NCBI GenBank assembly: GCA_014729205.1
Contig: WJKG01000373.1
Location: 1 to 12,764, forward strand
Direction: 5' to 3'
Length of the DNA stretch: 12,764 nucleotides
From: a candidate division GN15 bacterium
Lineage (GTDB): Bacteria; Zixibacteria; MSB-5A5; GN15; FEB-12
The notes beneath the pieces are model-generated. The model saw nothing but the letters and a program-made list of their open reading frames with translations. It made no database searches and was not told the origin of the DNA. Positions 6,776 through 12,764 of this stretch are shown piece by piece; the first letter of the stretch is position 1; every line of letters begins with the position of its first letter. Made by a program: the position numbers and the translations under genes.

Positions 6776-7840
6776 TTATCGTGCACCCACCTTTTCCACA
6801 TCGGCCGCAAGGGCATCAAACAGCTTGCTCAAAGATGCATGGTCGCTGAGTGCCGCGGGGCGTCCGGTGTCGCTCCCTTCGCGGATGGCGGTATCCAGTG
6901 GAATCTCACCGAGCAGTGCTACTTCCAGTCGTTCAGCGAGATGCTTGCCACCCTCTTTGCCGAAGATGTAGTCTTTGCTTCCGTTCACCTCGTAGTATGC
7001 CATGTTCTCGATCACGCCGATGACGCTTAGGTCCGTTTTCTCGGTCATCTTGGCAACACGACCGGCAACGCTCGTGGCAGTAACCTGAGGGGTGGTCACC
7101 ACAATCAGTTCGGCGGAGGGTACCGCGTGGGCGATAGTGATAGTGACATCGCCGGTGCCGGGTGGCAGGTCTATCAGCAGGTAATCGAGGTTCTCCCACT
7201 TAACGTCGGTAAGAAACTGGTTGATCGCTTTGTGCAGGAGCGGGCCGCGCCAGATGATGGGTTCATTTTCATCGATAAAGAACCCCATGGACATAACCTG
7301 CATGTTCTCACCACGCTGCATAGGGATCAACTGGTCGCCCTCGGCCATGGGACGTCCGGAGACACCCACCATGTGGGGGATTGAGAAACCATAGACATCG
7401 GCATCGAGCAGTCCCACGCGGTTACCCCGGCGAGCAAGAGCACAGCCTAAGTTGGCTGTGACGGTGGACTTGCCAACGCCGCCTTTGCCACTGGCGATAC
7501 AGATCACACGCCGAGCGTAGTCGCCGGGGCTGCGGGAAGGCTTGGGCATCTGGGCGGTATGGCCGAGTTTGGCTTTGAGGCGCTCGCGTTGCTCGTCGGT
7601 CATGACCGAAAACTTGACATCGACTTTCTCTACCCCTTCGACCGATTGGGCCGCCTCGGTCAGGTCGCTGGTAATTTTGTCCTTGAGCGGGCAACCCGGC
7701 ACGGTAAGGAGCAGGTCGATATGTACGCTGTCACCCTCCACGGTCACTTCCTGGATCATATCCAGTTCCGCGAACGGTTTTTTGAGTTCCGGGTCTTCTA
7801 CCTTGGAAAGGGCGCTCAAAACTGCATCTCGGGAAACCAT
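6776..7840 (-). CDS. mrp: Mrp/ApbC/Nbp35-family P-loop ATPase (iron-sulfur carrier type), lacking the CxxC motif
   Basis: A 354-residue cytosolic protein of the family that carries or transfers Fe-S clusters. Residues 1 to about 95 form the MIP18/DUF59 domain (DPELKKPFAELDM, then VPGCPLKD). The ParA/MinD-like NTPase follows: Walker A GKGGVGKST (118-126), then LLDADVYGFSIPHMVG, IWRGPLLHKAINQFL, LLIDLPPGTGD, and the end EIPLDTAIREGSDTGRP. After ENM (278-280), where many family members have a CPxC cluster-ligand pair, this protein reads AYYEVNGSKDYIFGKEGG with no cysteine. ATP-dependent activity is therefore likely, but classical cluster binding is doubtful. ATG 7840 is preceded by GAGG at 5 nt. 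It has its own promoter and precedes dnaA by about 400 bp. Confidence 0.93.
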   Translation of the reverse strand: MVSRDAVLSALSKVEDPELKKPFAELDMIQEVTVEGDSVHIDLLLTVPGCPLKDKITSDLTEAAQSVEGVEKVDVKFSVMTDEQRERLKAKLGHTAQMPKPSRSPGDYARRVICIASGKGGVGKSTVTANLGCALARRGNRVGLLDADVYGFSIPHMVGVSGRPMAEGDQLIPMQRGENMQVMSMGFFIDENEPIIWRGPLLHKAINQFLTDVKWENLDYLLIDLPPGTGDVTITIAHAVPSAELIVVTTPQVTATSVAGRVAKMTEKTDLSVIGVIENMAYYEVNGSKDYIFGKEGGKHLAERLEVALLGEIPLDTAIREGSDTGRPAALSDHASLSKLFDALAADVEKVGAR

Positions 7841-7847
7841 ATCTGCC

Positions 7848-7873
7848 TCGATATCGACGGCCTCGCAAGGCCG
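7848..7873 (-). promoter_or_regulatory. Hairpin and adjoining palindrome in the mrp 5' leader
   Basis: On the minus strand, a 6-bp GC stem with a 4-nt loop (CGGCCTTGCGAGGCCG, 7873-7858) is followed at once by the 10-bp palindrome TCGATATCGA (7857-7848). The palindrome ends beside the mrp ribosome site. No T-run follows, so a translational or binding-site role is more likely than termination. Confidence 0.35.
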
Positions 7874-7906
7874 GTTTACATTTCATACTGTTCGCTCACC
7901 GCTGAC

Positions 7907-7934
7907 ATTATCATTCGGCAGGCGCGAATGTGAA
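7907..7934 (-). promoter_or_regulatory. Likely mrp promoter
   Basis: TTCACA (7934-7929, 5 of 6), a 16-nt spacer and GATAAT (7912-7907, 5 of 6) face mrp, predicting a leader of about 60 nt. It lies in the 193-bp gap after lspA, which otherwise holds only a weak TCCCT/AGGGA stem (7949-7965). Confidence 0.5.
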
Positions 7935-8033
7935 ATATACAACAAATCTCCCTGTAATAAAGGGAAAGACGGGAATTCTGCGCGGATTTGATAGCGAATT
8001 TGGAAGCGATTGTCGGCTGCAGCGAACGGCAGC

Positions 8034-8588
8034 TCAGGTTGTTGAGCTTTGGCTTTCGGCTTGCGACTCGTCCTGGCTTTGTTCGCTCGATTCGGGCTCG
8101 TGCCCGAACAGGCCAATGAACACCAGGTAGACTATGGAGACACTGATAGCCATGTCGGCGATGTTAAATGCCCACCAGCGTTGCAATTGGAAGCTGCCGA
8201 GGGTGATATCGAAGAAGTCCATGTCGATGAAGTCGACCACCTGACCATAGCGCAGTCGATCGATAATATTGCCGGCGGCACCGCCGGCAATGAGGGCCAG
8301 AGGAGCAGCGATGGACATGCGGCTGCGGTGTGACCACAAGTACCAGAGCAAAACGACCAGAATGATGGAGGATGCCACGAGGTAATAGACCGGCGAGCCG
8401 AAGTTAGTTCCCATGGCGCCACCCTTGTTGTAGATGAGGGTGAACTGCAGGAAGTTACCCAACACCGGCTCGGATTGACCCGGTTGCAGGCTCTTGATTG
8501 CCCACAGCTTGGTAGCCTGGTCTACCAGAATCGTCCCTAAGATGATGATAGCGGTCCAGAGCAGATTGTGACGATCAGCGTTTGCCAG
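8034..8588 (-). CDS. lspA: Lipoprotein signal peptidase (signal peptidase II)
   Basis: An inner-membrane aspartyl protease that removes the signal peptide from diacylated prolipoproteins. As called it has 184 residues. Features in order: first membrane segment with DQATK (D23), the conserved NKGGAMG loop (N54-G60), a hydrophobic segment (about 68-86), the catalytic aspartates D110 in GNIIDR and D135 in FNIAD, and a last membrane helix. The tail (about 163-184) is acidic and Ser/Gln-rich. No ATG, GTG or TTG lies in frame where the protein should begin. CTG 8588 is chosen: AGGAGG lies 9 nt before it, and it gives a natural N-terminus (MANADRHNLL). GTG 8663 would add 25 residues and lacks a ribosome site. 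The gene overlaps the end of the upstream dksA-like gene by 14 nt, suggesting coupling. Confidence 0.93.
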   Translation of the reverse strand: MANADRHNLLWTAIIILGTILVDQATKLWAIKSLQPGQSEPVLGNFLQFTLIYNKGGAMGTNFGSPVYYLVASSIILVVLLWYLWSHRSRMSIAAPLALIAGGAAGNIIDRLRYGQVVDFIDMDFFDITLGSFQLQRWWAFNIADMAISVSIVYLVFIGLFGHEPESSEQSQDESQAESQSSTT

Positions 8589-8961
8589 TTTTCTTATCCT
8601 CCTCGGCAGATTTACATTCGATGCAGAACCGGGCGTGTGGAACAGCTCGCAAGCGAGCCGCACTGATTTGCTTGCCGCAGGTGTGACACTTGCCGTAGGT
8701 ACCCTCCTCGATCCGGCGAAGGGCTTCGTCAATGTGGTAGACCAATCGACCGGACTTGGAGGCGTACATGAAGGCCAACTCGCGTTCCATGGCGTCGGTA
8801 CCCTGATCGGCCATATGATACGAGTACGATGACAGATCGCCGGAGGTGTCCTTGTTGTCACCGGCCGTGTGCGCCTTCTTGACCAGTCCCATCTGCACCA
8901 GCATTTCGAAGCGCTTCTCCAAGAGGAGTTTCTTGTACTTTTCGAGATCGGCTTTACGCAT
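8575..8961 (-). CDS. TraR/DksA-family zinc-finger protein (RNA polymerase-binding type)
   Basis: A 128-residue protein of the DksA/TraR C4-type family, whose members insert a coiled coil into the RNA polymerase secondary channel and alter initiation. Helical N-terminal half: KADLEKYKKLLLEKRFEML and later ELAFMYASK. The middle MADQGTDAMEREL occupies the place of the acidic tip of E. coli DksA, with D52 and D56. The zinc finger uses C92, C95, C113 and C116 (CHTC, 17 residues, CIEC). ATG 8961 has AAGGAG 6 nt before it; the longer reading to 9102 lacks a ribosome site and family similarity. It lies between ileS and lspA, 168 bp after ileS, and overlaps lspA. Whether it responds to ppGpp is unknown. 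Confidence 0.92.
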   Translation of the reverse strand: MRKADLEKYKKLLLEKRFEMLVQMGLVKKAHTAGDNKDTSGDLSSYSYHMADQGTDAMERELAFMYASKSGRLVYHIDEALRRIEEGTYGKCHTCGKQISAARLRAVPHARFCIECKSAEEDKKTGKR

Positions 8962-8980
8962 AGCGATCTCCTTCGGTAAT

Positions 8981-9005
8981 GGGAATGGGAGTATGGGCCA
9001 TTCCC
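8981..9005 (-). promoter_or_regulatory. Hairpin in front of the dksA-like gene
   Basis: GGGAATGG (8981-8988) and CCATTCCC (8998-9005) form a perfect 8-bp stem with a 9-nt loop, ending 19 nt upstream of the start codon. No T-run follows. It may be a processing or translation-control element. Confidence 0.35.
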
Positions 9006-9017
9006 CGCCATAGGTTA

Positions 9018-9046
9018 GTGCCCGGGATTGGCTGATCCCCGAGCAC
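9018..9046 (-). promoter_or_regulatory. GC-rich imperfect hairpin after ileS
   Basis: GTGCCCGGGAT (9018-9028) pairs with ATCCCCGAGCAC (9035-9046) with one bulge and a 6-nt loop. There is no T-run, so it is a weak candidate for termination but could stabilise or process the ileS transcript. Confidence 0.35.
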
Positions 9047-9129
9047 CGGTAGTGCGTTACGGTGCAATCGGACGGTGTCACGCGGCTGTTACGTCGTTTC
9101 AATGGTGCTTCGCTGGTTTTCCTACGATC

Positions 9130-12100
9130 CTAATTCGTCACTCGTTCAATAAACAGCGTAGCGGGAATGCCGTTAAGGCTCCACTCTTTGCTGCCTTCTT
9201 TGCCGTCAACATCGCTGGACTCGACCAATTGGTCGGCCAGTGTCTCGCTGCAGATGCGCTGTCGGAAATCCTCTGCAGCCTGCTTGGCCTTTTCATCTGG
9301 CGTCTGGTAATACACCTGGATACGGTCGGTGACCTCGTAGCCGTTACCCTTACGCATGTTCTGGATCTTGTTGATCATCTCGCGAGCGATACCCTCGCGG
9401 ACAAGATCCTCGGTCAGCTCCGTTACCAGCGCCACGGTGAGGTTGGCCTCGGTTTCCACCGCATAGCCTTCCTGGTCGTGGCGGATGATCTCGACGTCTT
9501 CGGACTCCAGCGTCACGCTGGTACCGTCGGCCTCAACCGCCAGTTCGCCGCTGCGGGCAAACTCGGCGACGCGTTCGGAGGACATGGCGCTCAGTTCCTT
9601 CGCGATCGACTTGACCAGTCCACCTAACTTCTTGCCGGCCACCTGGAAATTCAGCTTGGCCGAATACGTGATGTACTGATCCAGATCATCGGCGGCGGCG
9701 ACTTCCTTCACATTCAGCTCGGCTTTGATGATTGGCAAGTACGGCTCGATCTGCGCCATGGAGACATCGCGCGGGACGCTGATCATCAGCCTGGACAGTG
9801 GCTGGCGCACCTTCAGGTTTTTGCGCGAGCGAGCGGCCCGTCCGAGCGAGACGGCCTTCTCCACAAGCCCCATAATCCGCTCTAAATCGCTGTCGATAAC
9901 GTTTTGGTCGAGCTTTGGATACTCGGCCATGTGCACCGAGAGCGGCAGGTCGCGCCGGGTCCGGTTCTCGCCGGTGAGTTCGCGGTAGAGCAACTCGGAA
10001 CTGAACGGGGCCACCGGCGCCATCAGTTTCGCCACACCGAGAAGTACCTCGTAGAGCGTAAAATAGGCGCGCATCTTGTCCGGATCGTCACCTTCGGCCC
10101 AGAAACGGCGACGGTTGTTGCGCACGTACCAGTTCGACAGCTCCTCGATCACGAAATCCTGCATAAGTCGCACGGCGCGCGTGATATCGTAACCGTCGAA
10201 ACTGGCGCTCACCTGGCCGATCAGGCTGTTGTAGCGCGAGATGATCCACCGGTCGAACGTAGTTGGTTCGCCCGCTTTGGCCTTGAGCCATTCGCGGACT
10301 GACTGACCGTCGGCGTCCGCGCGCTCGAGCACAGTGTCGATATTGGCATACAGGGCAAAGAACGAATAGGTGTTCCGGAGCGTATCGAAATACTTGCGGA
10401 CGACCTCCTCAAGTCCTTTGAGATCGAATCGAGTCGGCAACCAGGGATTGGAGGTGGACACCAGGTACCATCGGGTGGGGTCGGCGCCATAGGTGTCGAC
10501 CGTTTCGAACGGGTCAACCACGTTGCCTTTGCTTTTGGACATCTTCTTGCCCTTGGCGTCCTGAATCATCTCCAGCACGATCACGTTCTTAAACGGTGCC
10601 TTGTCGAACAACAGGGTGCTGATGGCCAGCAGGCTGTAGAACCAGCCGCGGGTCTGATCGACTGCCTCGCTGATGAAGTTGGCCGGATACTGCTGTTCGA
10701 ATTCCTTTTCGTTCTCGAACGGGTAGTGCCATTGCGCATAAGGCATGGCTCCCGAATCGAACCAGACATCGAGCACCTCCAGAACGCGCGACATCTCGCC
10801 GCCACATTCGCAGCGAAGCTTGAGCTGGTCCATCATCGGCTTGTGCAGGTCGATCTCGCCGGGGACATCGATTCCCTCTTTGCGCAGTTGCTCGATCGAT
10901 CCCACCGCCCGCGCCGCGCCGCATTTCTCGCACAGCCAGAAGGGCAGTGGCGTGCCCCAGAATCGCTCACGCGAGAGCGACCAGTCGACATTGTTTTCCA
11001 GCCAGTTGGCCATGCGGCCAGTGCGGATATCGTCCGGATACCAGTTGATATCATTATTGTTCTTGAGCAGTTGCTCTTTGAACTGGGTCGTCTTCAAATA
11101 CCAAGACTGCCGCGTGATGTAAATCAACGGTGAGGAGCACCGCCAGCAGAAGGGGTAATTATGCTCATACCTGGCCTTCTTGAATAGTTTCCCTTCGGCC
11201 TTGAGGTCCTCGGTGATGATGGGGTCGGCATCCTTAATCCACTTGCCGGCGTATTTACCGGCGATGTCCTTGAAGATGCCGTTACCTTCAATTGCCTGCA
11301 GGATTGGCAGTCCGAACTGTTGGCCAACCTCGTAGTCATCTGCGCCGAACCCGGGTGCGATATGCACGATGCCGGTTCCATCTTCCATGGTGACGAAGTC
11401 GGCATTGATCACAAAGAAGGCACTCTGGTCGTGGTCGTGTGCATAGAAGTCGAAGAGCGGGATGTACTTACGCTTCAGGAAGTCTTTGCCCTTGAACTTC
11501 TGGACCACTTTCGGGGGTTCCTCGAAGATCTGGCCCATGAGCGCCTCAGCCAAGACCAGCTTCTCCCCCTCATGCTCCACCATTACGTAGTCCGCATCGG
11601 GCTTCATGCACAGGGCGGCGTTCGACGGGAGCGTCCAGGGGGTGGTGGTCCATACCAGATATGAGAAGTCGCCATCGGCCGCCTTCACCTTGACGTAGAT
11701 CGAGGGGTCCTTCACGACCGTATAGCCCTGGGCGACCTCGTGCGAGGACAGCCCCGTCTCGCAGCGCGGGCAGAAGGGTACTGTTTTGTAGCCGCGGTAG
11801 ATAAGTCCCCGGTCAAAGAAGTTCTTGAGGATCCACCAGACGGTTTCGATGTACTCGTTCTTCAGTGTGATATAGGCATTGTCCAGATCCAGCCAGTAGC
11901 CGATCCTGTTAGTGATCTTGTTCCAGTCATCGAGATACTTAAAGACCGACTCGCGGCACTTCTGGTTAAACTTGGCGACACCGTAGTTGATGATCTCTGG
12001 TTTGCTCTCCAGGCCGAGCTGCTTCTCGGCTTCGATCTCCACCGGCAGGCCATGGGTGTCCCAGCCCGCTTTGCGGTCGACCCGATAGCCCTTCATAGTC

Positions 12101-12318
12101 TGATAGCGGCACACCAAGTCTTTGATAGTGCGGGAGATAACATGGTGAATGCCGGGGCGTCCGTTGGCCGTCGGGGGACCTTCGAAGAACACATAGAAGG
12201 GCCGATCCGAGGCCATGTCGCGGACTTTGGCGAAGACTTGTTCGTCGGTCCAGAACCTGAGGATTTGCTCTTCTGCCTTGGGCAGCGAAAAGTTGTCTTT
12301 GAGCGTGTCAAACTTCAT
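9130..12318 (-). CDS. ileS: Isoleucyl-tRNA synthetase
   Basis: Charges tRNA-Ile with isoleucine and edits misactivated valine, in the cytosol. It has 1062 residues with the chosen start. The class I nucleotide site reads PPTANGRPGIHHV (HIGH variant PGIHH, residues 55-59). The editing insertion holds WTTTPWTLPSN and HIAPGFGADDYEVG. Next come PFCWRCSSPLIYITRQSWY, a CEKC/CECGG cysteine pair set (about 460-505, possible zinc site), VWFDSGA (about 517-523) and KMSKS (592-596). The anticodon-binding domain and a long C-terminal extension follow, without a C-terminal zinc finger. This resembles the long, eukaryote-like IleS form. ATG 12318 is used because AGGAG lies 7 nt before it and MKFDTLKDNFSLPKAE fits the family start; ATG 12372 would add 18 unsupported residues. 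It begins the apparent ileS-dksA-lspA run. Confidence 0.97.
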   Translation of the reverse strand: MKFDTLKDNFSLPKAEEQILRFWTDEQVFAKVRDMASDRPFYVFFEGPPTANGRPGIHHVISRTIKDLVCRYQTMKGYRVDRKAGWDTHGLPVEIEAEKQLGLESKPEIINYGVAKFNQKCRESVFKYLDDWNKITNRIGYWLDLDNAYITLKNEYIETVWWILKNFFDRGLIYRGYKTVPFCPRCETGLSSHEVAQGYTVVKDPSIYVKVKAADGDFSYLVWTTTPWTLPSNAALCMKPDADYVMVEHEGEKLVLAEALMGQIFEEPPKVVQKFKGKDFLKRKYIPLFDFYAHDHDQSAFFVINADFVTMEDGTGIVHIAPGFGADDYEVGQQFGLPILQAIEGNGIFKDIAGKYAGKWIKDADPIITEDLKAEGKLFKKARYEHNYPFCWRCSSPLIYITRQSWYLKTTQFKEQLLKNNNDINWYPDDIRTGRMANWLENNVDWSLSRERFWGTPLPFWLCEKCGAARAVGSIEQLRKEGIDVPGEIDLHKPMMDQLKLRCECGGEMSRVLEVLDVWFDSGAMPYAQWHYPFENEKEFEQQYPANFISEAVDQTRGWFYSLLAISTLLFDKAPFKNVIVLEMIQDAKGKKMSKSKGNVVDPFETVDTYGADPTRWYLVSTSNPWLPTRFDLKGLEEVVRKYFDTLRNTYSFFALYANIDTVLERADADGQSVREWLKAKAGEPTTFDRWIISRYNSLIGQVSASFDGYDITRAVRLMQDFVIEELSNWYVRNNRRRFWAEGDDPDKMRAYFTLYEVLLGVAKLMAPVAPFSSELLYRELTGENRTRRDLPLSVHMAEYPKLDQNVIDSDLERIMGLVEKAVSLGRAARSRKNLKVRQPLSRLMISVPRDVSMAQIEPYLPIIKAELNVKEVAAADDLDQYITYSAKLNFQVAGKKLGGLVKSIAKELSAMSSERVAEFARSGELAVEADGTSVTLESEDVEIIRHDQEGYAVETEANLTVALVTELTEDLVREGIAREMINKIQNMRKGNGYEVTDRIQVYYQTPDEKAKQAAEDFRQRICSETLADQLVESSDVDGKEGSKEWSLNGIPATLFIERVTN

Positions 12319-12438
12319 AACGTGGCTCCTCACATAGCCTTTCAATGTAGCCGGAACGCCCGAATATGGCAAGATAAAACGGGGTTAGGACGACGGTGCA
12401 TGGGGGGGCTCCTCGCTTTTCCGGGTGCGCTGCCATTG

Positions 12439-12447
12439 ATAATACCA
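12439..12447 (-). promoter_or_regulatory. Likely ileS promoter (extended -10)
   Basis: TGG followed by TATTAT (12447-12439) gives an extended -10 facing ileS. The -35 region is weak (CTTTCC at 17 nt). The predicted leader is about 113 nt. The same bases read on the plus strand as GATAAT (12438-12443), possibly a weak -10 for crcB. Confidence 0.4.
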
Positions 12448-12503
12448 TATCTTCCGTGATCGGAAAGACGACACCGCAGGTTCACCAAAGAAAGGACAGC
12501 GTT

Positions 12504-12764
12504 GTGTGGCAGAAGATCGCGCTTTTGGCGCTAGCCGGAGCGCTGGGGACGTTGGCCCGGTGGGGCATGATTGCGCTTTTAGAGCGTGTGACCGGGACGG
12601 CATTTCCATGGGGGACAGCGACTGTAAACGTGGTCGGTTGTTTTCTTGCCGGGCTGGCGTGGATTGCCTTTGAGCACCATTTTCCGGCCGCCCGCGAGGT
12701 GCGGTTGTTGATCTTGGTAGGATTCATGGGGGCGTTTACGACCTTCAGTGCCCTGATCCTGGAG
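12504..12764 (+). CDS. crcB: Fluoride channel/exporter CrcB (Fluc), 5' part
   Basis: A small inner-membrane channel that lets fluoride leave the cell as an antiparallel dimer; only the first 87 codons are in the window. Residues 4-25 form the first membrane helix with GALGTLARW. NVVGCFLAG (second helix) carries the conserved asparagine, and GFMGAFTTFSAL is the family's hallmark TTFS segment. GTG 12504 has AGGA 7 nt before it. It diverges from ileS across about 185 bp. I found no fluoride riboswitch pattern in that gap. Family members are about 110-130 residues, so roughly a third is missing. Confidence 0.93.
   Translation, partial: MWQKIALLALAGALGTLARWGMIALLERVTGTAFPWGTATVNVVGCFLAGLAWIAFEHHFPAAREVRLLILVGFMGAFTTFSALILE

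Noticed and set aside
7883..8116. 77-codon minus-strand frame between lspA and mrp
   Set aside because: Overlaps the end of lspA out of frame, contains the mrp promoter and has no family features.
12319..12372. 18-residue N-terminal extension of IleS from ATG 12372
   Set aside because: No ribosome site there, while ATG 12318 has AGGAG at 7 nt and matches the family start.
11740..12459. 239-codon plus-strand frame
   Set aside because: Antisense shadow of ileS, whose motifs are unmistakable; the frame shows no domain.
12373..12503. Fluoride riboswitch upstream of crcB
   Set aside because: The conserved core of the crcB RNA motif was not found in the gap.

Overview
The window holds a bacterial chromosomal locus of ordinary housekeeping genes. 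Every gene but one lies on the minus strand, so it reads from right to left: ileS, a TraR/DksA-type zinc-finger gene, lspA, mrp, dnaA, dnaN, recF, an orphan ABC-transporter ATPase, and the start of a secreted beta-sandwich protein cut by the left edge. The exception is the start of crcB/fluC on the plus strand at the right edge, divergent from ileS. I saw no tRNA, rRNA, insertion sequence, CRISPR array or prophage.

The organism is probably a diderm of moderate GC. LspA implies lipoprotein processing, and the IleS has the PGIHH form of the HIGH motif, familiar from Bacteroidetes-like IleS. The left-edge protein carries a choice-of-anchor-J/MAM-like domain of the kind common in FCB-group and related uncultured phyla (for example Zixibacteria-like lineages). 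This placement is inference and weak; no rRNA is present to settle it.

Region by region. (1) 1-1366: a secreted protein gene with a long structured 5' leader, a good sigma70-like promoter, a 12-bp palindrome over the -35 box, and a perfect DnaA box just upstream. Next to it is about 250 bp with no recognisable gene. (2) 1367-6364: the replication block. ABC ATPase and recF are tightly linked (13 nt apart). A strong intrinsic terminator separates dnaN from recF. A 297-bp gap with a 12-bp inverted repeat separates dnaN from dnaA. (3) 6365-6775: the dnaA upstream region, with a perfect DnaA box, a dnaA promoter and inverted repeats, is the best oriC candidate. (4) 6776-7840: mrp, with its own promoter and no C-terminal CxxC. 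(5) 8034-12318: ileS, traR/dksA and lspA, probably one transcript; lspA overlaps the end of the dksA-like gene and appears to use a non-standard CTG start. (6) 12319-12764: divergent promoter region and 5' part of crcB.

DnaA, DnaN and RecF serve replication initiation, processivity and recombinational gap repair. IleS, LspA and the DksA-like protein tie translation, lipoprotein maturation and transcription control together. Nothing here is clearly a new biological system. The most promising leads are non-coding: the leader of the left-edge gene, the possible second DnaA-binding region at about 1080, the terminator in front of an apparently SD-less recF, and the lspA start.
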